The position numbers and the translations under genes were made by a program. Shown in pieces: positions 8,802-16,930 of a DNA stretch of 64,000 nucleotides (position 1 is the first letter of the stretch; the number at the start of each line of letters is the position of its first letter). The stretch lies in assembly GCF_005049285.1 (NCBI RefSeq), contig NZ_SOSC01000004.1, positions 62,001 through 126,000 of the forward strand, written 5' to 3'. Source of the stretch: Halorientalis salina (GTDB lineage: Archaea; Halobacteriota; Halobacteria; Halobacteriales; Haloarculaceae). Below the pieces are notes generated by a model that was not told the origin of the DNA, did not search any database, and saw only the letters and a list, made by a program, of their open reading frames with translations.

Positions 8802-9508
8802 AATACGAGCCGGGGTCGACGGTCGTCCACGCGCTGGACCCGCGGACGAAACTGGCCGTGCAGGCGGGATTCGCGGTCGCGGCGTTCGCACACACGACGC
8901 CGCGGGGACTCGCGGTGTTGACCGCGATCGCGCTGGGGTTCGTGGGGGCGGCCCGGCTCTCGCCGCTCGGGACCCTCGTCGAGTTGCGGTTCGTGTTGCC
9001 GATCCTGATCGCTGCACCGCTGTTGGAGGGGTTGACGTTCGGCTGGCCGTGGTTCTCGCTCGCTCAGGCGCGCTTCCCGGCGCTGGCCAGCTATCGCGTC
9101 CTGCTGATCCTGTTCGTGAGCGCGGCGTACGTTCACACGACGCCGACGCGGGAGTCCCGGGCAGCCGTCCAGTGGCTTATCCCGGGCAAGCCCGGCCAGT
9201 TCCTCGGGATGGGCGTCGCCGTGGTCTTCCGGTTCCTGCCGGTGATCGTCGACGATCTGGTGCGGGCGCGGGAGGCGATGCACGCCCGACTCGGGACCGA
9301 GCGACCCCTGGCCGAGCGGATACGGATCGTGGCGACGGCGGGGCTCCGGCGGGTCTTCGCCCGGGCGGACGCGCTCTCGCTGGCGCTTCGGGCCCGGTGT
9401 TTCGCGTGGAACCCGACGCTGCCCCGGCTCTCGCTTGGCTGGTGGGACGTGCCCGGGATGGCGCTGGGTCTCGCGCTGGTCGGGTCGGCGGTCATCGGAA
9501 GCGTGTGA
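8795..9508 (+). CDS. bioN: ECF transporter transmembrane (T) component, BioN/EcfT-like
   Basis: A 237-residue membrane protein starting MLKYEPGSTVVHALDPRTKL, the conserved EcfT opening. Several hydrophobic segments lie between residues 20 and 140. A conserved coupling region follows with arginine-containing short motifs (LVRAREAMHARLG, LSLALRARCF). The T component couples ATP hydrolysis to the S component BioY. Last gene of the three-gene operon; a thioredoxin-like gene follows 46 bases downstream. Confidence 0.88.
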   Translation: MLKYEPGSTVVHALDPRTKLAVQAGFAVAAFAHTTPRGLAVLTAIALGFVGAARLSPLGTLVELRFVLPILIAAPLLEGLTFGWPWFSLAQARFPALASYRVLLILFVSAAYVHTTPTRESRAAVQWLIPGKPGQFLGMGVAVVFRFLPVIVDDLVRAREAMHARLGTERPLAERIRIVATAGLRRVFARADALSLALRARCFAWNPTLPRLSLGWWDVPGMALGLALVGSAVIGSV

Positions 9509-9554
9509 CCCGGTGTCGCGACGAACTTACACGATGCAAGCTCGTATGTAGCGT

Positions 9555-9902
9555 ATGAGCGACGATCCCGCGCTGACGGACGCTCGCCCGACGGACCTGG
9601 ACGACGAATCCGACCTCGACGCGTTCGTCGACGAGTCCGACCTCGCACTCGTGGAGTTCTACACGGACGGCTGTACCATCTGCCAGAGTATGGAGCCAGT
9701 GTTGAGCAACGTCGCCCGATCGACAGAGGCGGCGATCGGCCTGATCAACCCGCGCGACGACCCGCCGCTGATCGACCGGTTTCGGGTCCAGAGCGTCCCG
9801 CTGCTCGTCCTGTTCGTCGACGGCGAGCCGGTCGACCGCCGCGCGGAGGGGTTCGTCGGGGCCGACGACCTCGTCTCCTGGATCGAGGAGACTGCCGACT
9901 AG
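9555..9902 (+). CDS. Thioredoxin-family protein with C-T-I-C active site
   Basis: A 115-residue thioredoxin fold with the redox motif C40-T-I-C43 after LALVEFYTDG, the cis-proline in RVQSVPLLVLFVDGE, and a C-terminal helix. The first 27 residues are an acidic extension. CTIC differs from the classical CGPC, so redox potential and partners may differ. The gene follows bioN on the same strand but with its own TATA-like element (CTTACA near 9526). Confidence 0.85.
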   Translation: MSDDPALTDARPTDLDDESDLDAFVDESDLALVEFYTDGCTICQSMEPVLSNVARSTEAAIGLINPRDDPPLIDRFRVQSVPLLVLFVDGEPVDRRAEGFVGADDLVSWIEETAD

Positions 9903-9939
9903 CGATTGGGCGCTCGCAACAATTCTTGCCGGATTTGCG

Positions 9940-9951
9940 ATGATCGATCAT
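9940..9951. promoter_or_regulatory. 12-base palindrome upstream of the microprotein TATA box (A)
   Basis: ATGATCGATCAT is a perfect palindrome lying immediately upstream of the TATA-like TTTATG (9957-9962). The same palindrome occurs at 11257-11268 before the second copy. Its position at the BRE/TATA boundary suits a repressor or activator site. ATG 9990 lies about 30 bases after the TATA box, so the transcript is probably leaderless. Confidence 0.5.
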
Positions 9952-9989
9952 GAAGGTTTATGTGGGTGGCCGGCGACGGTGTAGATACG

Positions 9990-10139
9990 ATGCGTGACGA
10001 AGCGTTCGCACCGACCGTGCCCGAAGTTTCGAGCGAGTCTACCACCAGCCAGCCGGCCATCCGGGCCGACGGCGGCCAGCTCAAACGTTCGGAAGCGGCA
10101 CGCGTAGGCGACGCTCCGATGGTCCCGGACCTCTCCTGA
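9990..10139 (+). CDS. 49-residue microprotein, copy A
   Basis: The frame encodes MRDEAFAPTVPEV, then SSESTTSQPAIRADGGQLKR and SEAARVGDAPMVPDLS. It has no cysteine and no membrane segment, and is rich in Ser, Pro and Ala. Evidence that it is a gene: a TATA box at leaderless distance, and a second copy in which four codon changes are synonymous and only one (F6 to S) alters the protein. No function is recognised. It could be a small regulator, a leader or a secreted peptide; nothing in the sequence decides. Confidence 0.65.
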   Translation: MRDEAFAPTVPEVSSESTTSQPAIRADGGQLKRSEAARVGDAPMVPDLS

Positions 10140-10250
10140 AGCCTGGTTCCGAGACGCGAAGCCTGTTTTCGCCGTAGGTTGCTGGTTTCAATCGTTCGAG
10201 GGACACGCCGTGTCGCGAATCAGAACGTTCTACTGTGCGAGCAGTAACTG

Positions 10251-11213
10251 GTGGCTGTGTACGGGACGATACAGCGCGCCGGATACGTCGCCCTGCTGGT
10301 GACGCCCCTCGCCTTGCTGGTGGCCGCCCTCGGCGACCCGACCGGTGTTTCGGCCGGGAGACTCTCGGTCGAGGGCGGGCTCTTTCTCGCGGCCGGTCTC
10401 ACCGCCGTCGTCGAACGCGAGTACATCGGCGGCCAGCTGGCGGCGTCCGAGTTCACCCACCGTGACGGCCTCGACGTGGCCGCAGTCGTGGCCGGGGCCG
10501 TCGGGACCTACGCGATGAGCGTCCACGCCGGACTCGGTCCGGTCCTGGCCTCGGCTGCCATCGGTCTGGTCGCTGGCGTCGCGCTCCCCGATATCGACGT
10601 CCCCGTCTACTGTGGTTCGTTCGTCGGGATGGTTTCGCCGTCGGTACTGCCGACGGTCGAGCACCTCGCGGTCGCGGCCGTCGTCGCCGGCCTCGCGTTC
10701 GTCGCCGCGACGGAGTCGTTCGGCGGCTTCGGTGGCAAACTCGGCACGCTAGCGCTGTTCGGCTGTCTGGCCGCGGTCGCGCTGCCCGGCGTCACGTTCG
10801 GCACCGGAGCCCCGATTCAGTGGGGCCGCGCCTCCCTGTTCGTCCCGGTGGCCGCCGTCGCCGCCGTGGCGACGGTCGTGCTGAGCGTCCGGTTCGATCT
10901 CGGGGCCGTCGTCGGCTCGGCGCTGGTCGGGCTGGTCGCCGGCGTCGCGTTTCCCGCCCTGTCGCCGGCGGCTGGCGGGACGCTGGCGGCGGTCGCCTTC
11001 TGTGCCTCGTTCGTCGGGATGTCCTCGCCCGACCGACTGACGACCGGCCACGTCGGCCTCGCGGGGGGGCTGTGCGGGCTGGTGTTCGTTCTCGTGTCGC
11101 CCGCCTTCGTCGGGGCCGGCGGGAAACTCGGGACGATCGCGTTCGTCTCTTGTCTCACCGTGGCCGGCGTCACGGAACTGCGCGACACCCTGGCGTCCCG
11201 GACGCCCCTGTGA
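10251..11213 (+). CDS. Polytopic membrane protein with internal duplication
   Basis: A 320-residue very hydrophobic protein with GTG start (10251, or 10257). It contains two related halves. The first, about residues 95-190, reads GLVAGVALP, then SFVGMVSPS, then GGKLGTLALFGC. The second, about 217-310, reads GLVAGVAFP, then SFVGMSSPD, then GGKLGTIAFVSC. Each half seems to hold three to four helices, as in transporters that arose by duplication. The N-terminal 90 residues add two or three helices and lack a counterpart. No family is recognised. The flanking microprotein cassettes suggest a functional or historical link. Confidence 0.75.
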   Translation: MAVYGTIQRAGYVALLVTPLALLVAALGDPTGVSAGRLSVEGGLFLAAGLTAVVEREYIGGQLAASEFTHRDGLDVAAVVAGAVGTYAMSVHAGLGPVLASAAIGLVAGVALPDIDVPVYCGSFVGMVSPSVLPTVEHLAVAAVVAGLAFVAATESFGGFGGKLGTLALFGCLAAVALPGVTFGTGAPIQWGRASLFVPVAAVAAVATVVLSVRFDLGAVVGSALVGLVAGVAFPALSPAAGGTLAAVAFCASFVGMSSPDRLTTGHVGLAGGLCGLVFVLVSPAFVGAGGKLGTIAFVSCLTVAGVTELRDTLASRTPL

Positions 11214-11235
11214 CCGACTCGATCAGCGCCCTCCG

Positions 11236-11460
11236 ACAATTCTTGCCGGATTTACGATGATCGATCATGAAGGTTTATGTGGGTGGCCGGCGACGGTGTA
11301 GATACGATGCGAGACGAAGCGTCTGCACCGACCGTGCCCGAAGTTTCGAGCGAGTCCACCACCAGCCAGCCGGCCATCCGGGCCGACGGCGGCCAGCTCA
11401 AACGTTCGGAAGCGGCACGTGTAGGCGACGCCCCGATGGTCCCGGACCTCTCCTGAAGCC
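11236..11460 (+). repeat. Direct repeat, copy B (225 bp microprotein cassette)
   Basis: Second copy of the segment at 9919-10143. The 71 bases before the start codon differ at a single base, so promoter and palindrome (11257-11268) are preserved. Divergence is higher inside the gene and mostly at third codon positions. Confidence 0.9.
11307..11456 (+). CDS. 49-residue microprotein, copy B
   Basis: Identical in length to copy A and differing by one residue (Ser instead of Phe at position 6). Synonymous differences occur at codons 2, 17, 38 and 42. The TATA-like TTTATG is at the same distance upstream. The longer open frame starting at 11267 in another register is rejected, because copy A has an early stop in that register. 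Confidence 0.65.
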   Translation: MRDEASAPTVPEVSSESTTSQPAIRADGGQLKRSEAARVGDAPMVPDLS

Positions 11461-11796
11461 GAAACTGCGTTCCGTTTTCACCGTTTTCCGCCGACTGTCG
11501 AAGTTGCGCGCGAACTAGTCCTGACTGCCCGTGAGCGACGGTGCGGTCGCTCGCGAGTTCGTCGAACGAAGAGAATCAGACCGCGAACGAAACAGGGCCA
11601 CGCCTGCAGGATTGCCGTCGAGCGAATCGCCGAACTGGCACTTGACGATACGACTCGGGTTTGAGGATGGTCGTGATCGATAGACTAGTTCATCACCGTC
11701 CACTCTATGGTAAGGCACACCATACCATGAACCTTTCGGTGAGAGCAACGCTCGTGGGGCTGTCGTCGCGGTGGAGCCAGCGGCTGTCGAGTTCGC
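11461..11796. other. Intergenic stretch with a short inverted repeat
   Basis: No convincing gene is present. TATGGT at 11706-11711 pairs with ACCATA at 11719-11724 across a seven-base spacer, which could be an operator or the stem of a small hairpin. A 77-codon open frame on the minus strand (11515-11748) has composition unlike its neighbours and no recognisable features. Confidence 0.4.
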
Positions 11797-12123
11797 CTAC
11801 TCGCCGTCGGTGACTGGGCCCTTGTACTTGGATTTGATCCGGTCGCCATCGCGCCACTGCCAGTAGTGATAGCGGTTGTCGTTGATCTCCTTGACCGTGA
11901 GCGTCGCCTTCGCGGGGACGCCGTCGGGCAAGTCCTCGGTGGACTGATCGGCTTCCGTCGTCGCGTCCGCCTGTTCGGTCGACTCTGATTCCTGCTCGCG
12001 GTGGGCCGCGAGTGTCTCGGCGTACGCGGCGAGTCGGCGCAGCGCTGCCGGGGACAGCCCGTCGAGCGAGTCCACGACGGCCGCGGGAAGCCCGTCGGGA
12101 GGGTCCGGTGGCGAGGGTGGCAT
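11797..12123 (-). CDS. Small hypothetical protein with basic C-terminal segment
   Basis: A 108-residue protein. The N-terminal half is proline-rich then helical (SLDGLSPAALRRLAAYAETLAAH). A Glu/Thr/Ala-rich linker follows. The C-terminal part, TLTVKEINDNRYHYWQWRDG then DRIKSKYKGPV, looks like a small beta motif with aromatic residues of the kind seen in short nucleic-acid-associated haloarchaeal proteins. The basic end is unusual against the acidic background. Function not recognised. Confidence 0.6.
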   Translation of the reverse strand: MPPSPPDPPDGLPAAVVDSLDGLSPAALRRLAAYAETLAAHREQESESTEQADATTEADQSTEDLPDGVPAKATLTVKEINDNRYHYWQWRDGDRIKSKYKGPVTDGE

Positions 12124-12172
12124 GGATACGGCTCGTTACCCGACATATCCGCCGAGATGTTAGTCCTATCGG

Positions 12173-12574
12173 TCAGTTGGTGAGTTCGGCGGTCTCGAAG
12201 AGGGGATCGAAATCGTCGGGCAACCCGTCGCGTGCCCGCTGGATCTCGTCGCGGCCGCCGTGGCTGACGATGGTCGCGAGGACGGCCCGGACGTGTCGGA
12301 GGGCGTCGGCCGGTTCCACGCCGAACCCCTGGCGCTCGGCGACTAACTCGACGAACTCCTCGGCGCTGGGTTCGTCCGCCGATTCGTCTCGCTCGGTGAC
12401 CGCGTCGCCGAGTGCGCCGGGCAGGAAGACGCCGAGTGCGTCGGCCTCGCTCCGTGGCACGTACTCTCCGAGAGTGAGCAGGGTCTCGATGGCCGCGCGC
12501 TCGGCCTTGGCGAGGTTGTCGATCTCGGCTCGGGTCGCGATGTCGTCGACGAGGGTGTCGTAATCCGTTCGCAT
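12173..12574 (-). CDS. DUF2267 domain protein
   Basis: A 133-residue helical protein matching the DUF2267 pattern: an N-terminal block with tyrosine and DDIATRAEIDNLAKAERAAIETLLTL, then LPGALGD, then FVELVAERQGFGVEPADALRHVRAVLATI. Such proteins carry two copies of a three-helix unit and often occur near stress genes, but their biochemical role is unknown. A TATA-like GAATATTC about 28 bases upstream of the ATG supports this start. Confidence 0.8.
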   Translation of the reverse strand: MRTDYDTLVDDIATRAEIDNLAKAERAAIETLLTLGEYVPRSEADALGVFLPGALGDAVTERDESADEPSAEEFVELVAERQGFGVEPADALRHVRAVLATIVSHGGRDEIQRARDGLPDDFDPLFETAELTN

Positions 12575-12713
12575 TGGGAGGGACTCTCGGGGCGTCGGCT
12601 TGAATATTCGGGCCGGGTCGCGAGCGGCGCGACCCGGACGAGTGACTGTCCGTCACGTAATCGAGCGCGATCGACGCAGTTTAATCGGCGACTCGGACTA
12701 CACTCGGAGTGCC

Positions 12714-12986
12714 ATGGACTCGATCGTGTGGGCCGTCGTCCTGGCGGTAGCGACGAACGTGTACTTCCTCTCTCGGGGCTGGCAGGACGCGGACTCGAAC
12801 GACGCGGGTACTGGGGCGTACTGGACCGCTCGAACGGCGTCTCGCGACGGCACCCACATGGCGGTCGTCGACGCGGACACGGTCACGTGCCGGCGGTGTG
12901 GCGGGACGAACGACTCGGAGTTCCGGTACTGTCATCGCTGTACCACGCCGCTTCCAGAACGGCAGTTTGCCACTGCCTGCGACTGA
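12714..12986 (+). CDS. Small membrane-anchored zinc-ribbon protein
   Basis: A 90-residue protein with one hydrophobic N-terminal helix (SIVWAVVLAVATNVYFLS) followed, after a short linker, by a zinc ribbon: C-R-R-C-G at about 61-65 and C-H-R-C at about 75-78. The C-terminus is short. A TATA-like TTTAATC near 12680 fits transcription from just before the ATG. Proteins with this layout are common in haloarchaea; none has a role I can name. Confidence 0.75.
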   Translation: MDSIVWAVVLAVATNVYFLSRGWQDADSNDAGTGAYWTARTASRDGTHMAVVDADTVTCRRCGGTNDSEFRYCHRCTTPLPERQFATACD

Positions 12987-13125
12987 CGGCACCCGGCCTC
13001 GCGGTGAGCGGCCGTGTCGACGCTCGCCGCACTCGGATGGGCGAATCGGCGTCCGGTCGGGAACGGGTGTTGTCGGAGCGCAGTGAGTCCGACACGCATA
13101 TCTGGTATCGGACAACCCCTGGTGT

Positions 13126-14766
13126 ATGGCCGACTACGGACTGGTGTCACTGGTGCCGCCGCTGCTGGCCATCGGGCTGGCCATCGTCACCCGGAAGGCG
13201 GTGTTGTCGCTGTTCCTGGGCATCTGGGCCGGTGGCGCGCTGGTCAGTGGCGGACTGGGCCTCGTACGGACCTTCGACTGGATCGTGGCCGCGATGGCCG
13301 ACGAGTTGCACGCCCGGATACTGCTCTTTACCCTGTTGCTCGGCTCGGGCGTGGGGATGGTCTGGCGACTCGGCGGGTCGCAGGCGCTGCGCAACTGGGC
13401 CATCGAGCGCCTGGACACGCCCCGGAAGGCCGGCCTGGTCGCCTGGCTGCTCGGCTTGCTGTTGTTTTTCGACGACTACGCCAACACGGCCATCGTCGGC
13501 AGTACGATGAAAGATGTTTCTGACAGGCTATCGGTGTCCCGGGAGAAGCTCTCCTACATCGTCGACTCGACGGCCGCACCGGTCGCGACGCTGGGCATCT
13601 CCTCGTGGGTCGCCTTCCAGTTGGGGCTGATCGCCGACGCCTACGCGGAACTCGGCGTCGACTCGGCCCCGCCGGCGTTCGAGGTGTTCCTGCGCTCGAT
13701 CCCGTTCAACGCCTACGCCATCCTCGCCATCGCGATGGTCGCGATCGTCGTCGCGTCCGGCCGGGACTACGGCGAGATGCTCGACGCCGAGGCCCGTGCC
13801 CGGCGGACGGGCGAGGTCGTCCGCGAGGGGGCGACGCCGATGCAGGACGTCGAGGGAACGCTCGGGGAGCCGCGGGCGACCCGACCGCGCCTGCTCGCCT
13901 TCTTCGGGCCGGTCGCGGTCCTGATCGCGGTGACCGTCGGGGCCGCGCTGTGGACCGGCTACGAGCCGGGTGCGTCGGCGTACGACGTGGTGACCGGGGC
14001 CGACTACGCCGCAGCCCTGGTCTACGGCTCGTTCGCGATGGTCGGCTCCGGGTTCGTCCTCGGGCGAGTCCTGACTATCATGACGCTGGGCGAACTGACC
14101 GACACGGTGGTCGACGGCTTCGGCGTGATGCTCACGGCGGTGTCGATTCTCGTCCTCGCCTGGGGGCTGGGCGAGGCCGTCGAGGCGCTGGGCACCGGAC
14201 GGTACGTCGCCGGCTACGCCGAGTCCGTCATCGACCCGGCCGTCCTCCCGGTTATCGTTTTGCTCACCGGGGCGTTCGTCGCGTTCTCGACCGGGACGTC
14301 GTGGGGCGCGATGGCCATCCTGACGCCCATCGTCGTGCCGGTCGCCTGGAACCTCACCGGCGACCACACGATGGTCGCAGCCGTCGTCGGTGCGGTGTTC
14401 TCGGGCGCCATCTTCGGGGACCACACCTCGCCTATTTCCGACACGACGGTCCTGTCGGCGACGTTTACGGGTGCCGATCTGATCGATCACGTCCGGACGC
14501 AACTCTACTACGCCGTCACGGTGGCGGCAGTCGCCATCGCTGTCCTGCTTGCGTGGGGCGTCACCGGCGTCACGACGCTGGTGTGGTTGCCGCTCGGCGC
14601 GCTGGCGCTCGTCGGCCTCGTGTACGTCCTCTCGACGCTGGACGCCGCGCGCAAGGACGTGGACCCGGCTGTCGCGACCACGACCGGCGACCGGGCCGAC
14701 GACACGTCCGGGAGCAGTGGGACCGAGAGGACGGACCCGGTCCCAGAGCGGGCCCGCGAGGAGTGA
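13126..14766 (+). CDS. NhaC-family Na+/H+ antiporter
   Basis: A 546-residue polytopic protein with 11-13 hydrophobic segments. NhaC-family blocks are visible: LGIWAGGAL near the N-terminus, GLLLFFDDYANTAIVGSTM with the paired aspartates, DSTAAPVATLGISSWVAFQLGLI, and FSTGTSWGAMAILTPIVVPVAW followed by SGAIFGDHTSPISDTTVLS. These proteins exchange Na+ (or small amines) for H+ at the cytoplasmic membrane, which suits a halophile. The C-terminal 40 residues are a soluble acidic tail. It is a single gene with its own short leader. Confidence 0.9.
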   Translation: MADYGLVSLVPPLLAIGLAIVTRKAVLSLFLGIWAGGALVSGGLGLVRTFDWIVAAMADELHARILLFTLLLGSGVGMVWRLGGSQALRNWAIERLDTPRKAGLVAWLLGLLLFFDDYANTAIVGSTMKDVSDRLSVSREKLSYIVDSTAAPVATLGISSWVAFQLGLIADAYAELGVDSAPPAFEVFLRSIPFNAYAILAIAMVAIVVASGRDYGEMLDAEARARRTGEVVREGATPMQDVEGTLGEPRATRPRLLAFFGPVAVLIAVTVGAALWTGYEPGASAYDVVTGADYAAALVYGSFAMVGSGFVLGRVLTIMTLGELTDTVVDGFGVMLTAVSILVLAWGLGEAVEALGTGRYVAGYAESVIDPAVLPVIVLLTGAFVAFSTGTSWGAMAILTPIVVPVAWNLTGDHTMVAAVVGAVFSGAIFGDHTSPISDTTVLSATFTGADLIDHVRTQLYYAVTVAAVAIAVLLAWGVTGVTTLVWLPLGALALVGLVYVLSTLDAARKDVDPAVATTTGDRADDTSGSSGTERTDPVPERAREE

Positions 14767-14858
14767 CGGCCGGCGGAGTCCGTGGTACGATTCTTGCACG
14801 CTTCGGGAGACGGGAACCGCCCGATGCCGTTCGACGAGCCGCCCGTCGAGACCGTTCG

Positions 14859-15248
14859 CTACCGGGTCCGCGACGGGGGCCCTCGTCGTGTCTGCTCGGT
14901 CGGTCGTGGTTCCGTCGGCGCTCCCTGTTGGATCGGTGGCTGGAGCCGTTGCGGTGGATGGCCGAGTTCGCGCTGGACGGCGGCGACGCGTTCGCCCATC
15001 CGTTGTGGGCGGCGCCGGTCCTCGTCGATCTCGACGGACGTGATGACGCGGTCGTCGGGGATGGCCTGGTGGGCGGCCTGAACGGCGGCGAACACCTGTT
15101 CGCTGGTGTCGGCCTCGATGATCGTGTCCGTGGCTGTCGTCTGATACGAGACGGGGAACTGGTCGAGGGCCCGGAGGGCGCTGGCGATGGCGGTCGACAT
15201 GCGCCGTTCGCCCACCGGGATCACCTCGAATCGGGCAATCACTGACAT
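14859..15248 (-). CDS. MTH1187-family thiamine-binding protein (UPF0045)
   Basis: A 129-residue protein beginning MSVIARFEVIPVG, with ALRALDQFPVSYQTTATDTIIEA and ITSVEIDEDRR, the signature of the small ferredoxin-like MTH1187/YqgV family, which binds thiamine-like pyrimidines. The usual length is about 100 residues; here a basic Pro/Gln/Arg-rich tail of about 33 residues follows, which may reflect a lost stop codon or a frame slip near the end. ATG at 15248 gives the family's normal N-terminus; an upstream in-frame start would add an arginine-rich stretch. Confidence 0.8.
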   Translation of the reverse strand: MSVIARFEVIPVGERRMSTAIASALRALDQFPVSYQTTATDTIIEADTSEQVFAAVQAAHQAIPDDRVITSVEIDEDRRRPQRMGERVAAVQRELGHPPQRLQPPIQQGAPTEPRPTEQTRRGPPSRTR

Positions 15249-15378
15249 GGCTGAGTATCGGCACCACCGTGGGGCTAGCGGACCGGCGGCGGCGCGTCTG
15301 TGGCTACCCACGAACACACGCAAAAGTGTTTTCGCGGGCTGTCGAAAGGTTCCCGCCAAGCCGCCTGCACACCGGCGG

Positions 15379-15759
15379 TCAGTCCCGGTCGGGTGCCGAC
15401 GAGACCAGTACTGCCACGGGGTTGCCGATGCCTGTCAGCACACACCCGAGCAAGGCGAGATACGTGACCAGTCCCCAGGACACCGCGCCGAGCACCCACG
15501 GGACGGCCCGGACGGCGACGACGGCGAGACAGCCGAGGGCAGCCACACCGGCCAGGAAGGGGAGTGGTCGCTCCCAGACCGGAAGCAGGCGGTCGGGATA
15601 CCGCAGAAAGACCGCTTCGATGGCGACCGCGCCGGTGACCCCGACCGCGACCGCCGCGGGCCGCACGAACACGGCGGTGCCCGTCGTCACTAGCGCGGTC
15701 GCGACGAGGACGACCAGCGCGGCGACTGCGACCAGTCCGTCCCGCAGGGCGCTACCCAT
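15379..15759 (-). CDS. Small integral membrane protein
   Basis: A 126-residue protein with four predicted membrane helices: VAVAALVVLVATALVTTG, AAVAVGVTGAVAIEAVFL, PFLAGVAALGCLAVVAVRAV and WGLVTYLALLGCVLTGIG. No catalytic or binding motif stands out. The ATG at 15759 lies 13 bases downstream of the SDR gene's stop codon, so the two are probably co-transcribed. Function not recognised. Confidence 0.7.
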   Translation of the reverse strand: MGSALRDGLVAVAALVVLVATALVTTGTAVFVRPAAVAVGVTGAVAIEAVFLRYPDRLLPVWERPLPFLAGVAALGCLAVVAVRAVPWVLGAVSWGLVTYLALLGCVLTGIGNPVAVLVSSAPDRD

Positions 15760-15772
15760 GGCGTCGTCGCAT

Positions 15773-16690
15773 TCACTTCGCGAGCGCGGCGTCCGAGAGC
15801 GGTTCCGCGACGCCGAGCAACTCGGCGCTCCGTTCCCAGAGCCGATCCTGTTCCTCGCGGTTCCGCGCGTGGCCGGCGGGTTTCCGCTGGCGCTGCTTCG
15901 AGAAGTATCGGCCGGTGACACCAGCCACGCGCTCTGAGGCGGCCAGGTGGACGAGCGCGGCGGCACCGTCCTCGACCGAGGTGACCAGCGGGGCTTTCTC
16001 CAGCAGTCCCATCCCCGTCGAGAGCGGGCCGGGCAGGAACCGGGAGAACTCCGATCCGGGGATGGCACCCGGATGCAGGGCGTTCGAGGTCACGTCGCGA
16101 CCGGCGGCGTCGAGCCGTCGCGCCAGCCCGAGTGCGAACTGGGCGTTGGCGAGTTTCGAGCGCTGGTAGGCGTGGAACGGCGCGTAGTTTTCGACCGACG
16201 TGACGTCGTCCAGGTCGAGTCTGACGCCCCGATGTGCCACCGAGGAGGTGGTGACGATTCGCCCGCCCTCGTCGACGTGATCGAGCAGTTCCGTGGTCAG
16301 CAGGTACGGCGCGAGGTGGTTGACTTGGAAGGTGTACTCGACGCCGACGTCGGTCAGCCGACCCCCGCGGAACAGCCCGCCCGCGTTGTTGACGAGCACG
16401 TCCAGCCCGTCGGACTCGTCCCGAACTGTGGCGGCCAACTCCTCGACGGCCGCGACGTCGGCGAAATCGGCCCGGACGAACTGCGCGTCCGAGCCCACGC
16501 TCTGCAGGTCGTCGACGACCGCCCGGCCCGCCTCGGCGTCCCGACCGTGGACGAACACGTCCGCGCCGAGTCGACCGAGCGACAGCGCCGCCTGCCGGCC
16601 GATGCCGCTCGTCGACCCGGTGACGAGCGCCGTCGTCCCCGAGAGATCGACATCCGTTACCCCCGCCCGCCCTTCCGGTGTCCGTGTCAT
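15773..16690 (-). CDS. Short-chain dehydrogenase/reductase, retinol-dehydrogenase-like
   Basis: A 305-residue SDR. The nucleotide-binding motif TGSTSGIG is followed by NNAGG, an active-site serine in TTSSVAHRG, and YQRSK with the catalytic Tyr and Lys. The pattern FQVNHLAPYLLT and the YFSKQRQR end resemble the RDH/WWOX-like group that reduces hydrophobic carbonyl compounds. HGRDAE after the second strand suggests NADP(H) preference. An in-frame GTG at 16699 would add three residues. Substrate unknown. Confidence 0.85.
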   Translation of the reverse strand: MTRTPEGRAGVTDVDLSGTTALVTGSTSGIGRQAALSLGRLGADVFVHGRDAEAGRAVVDDLQSVGSDAQFVRADFADVAAVEELAATVRDESDGLDVLVNNAGGLFRGGRLTDVGVEYTFQVNHLAPYLLTTELLDHVDEGGRIVTTSSVAHRGVRLDLDDVTSVENYAPFHAYQRSKLANAQFALGLARRLDAAGRDVTSNALHPGAIPGSEFSRFLPGPLSTGMGLLEKAPLVTSVEDGAAALVHLAASERVAGVTGRYFSKQRQRKPAGHARNREEQDRLWERSAELLGVAEPLSDAALAK

Positions 16691-16930
16691 TGTTTCCACT
16701 TTGGCCCCAGCAACAAAAACTGTCGTGAACGGCGCAACACTCCGGTCAGGGGGCGTTTCCAGGCCACCTGGTGGCGGCCTGAGACGGACTGCTGTCGATC
16801 ATTTTCGCATCGACCGCCCGATTACAGGCGGTCGTCGCGGTACACAGCTACCGCAAACCGTATGACCTCCTCGCTCTGTCCCGGCCGAGAGAGGGACGTT
16901 TTATGCTCCCTGCCCGCCTCGTGTACGACG

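Larger units (their letters stand above)
9919..10143 (+). repeat. Direct repeat, copy A (225 bp microprotein cassette)
   Basis: This segment and 11236-11460 are the same length (225 bases) and differ at about 7 positions. The match covers the promoter, the whole 49-codon gene and four bases past the stop codon, then ends abruptly. Copy B lies 1317 bases downstream. The repeat therefore duplicates one complete transcription unit. Confidence 0.9.

Noticed and set aside
11267-11518. 83-codon open frame overlapping microprotein copy B in another register
   Set aside because: The same register is closed early in copy A, whereas the 49-codon frame is kept in both with silent changes.
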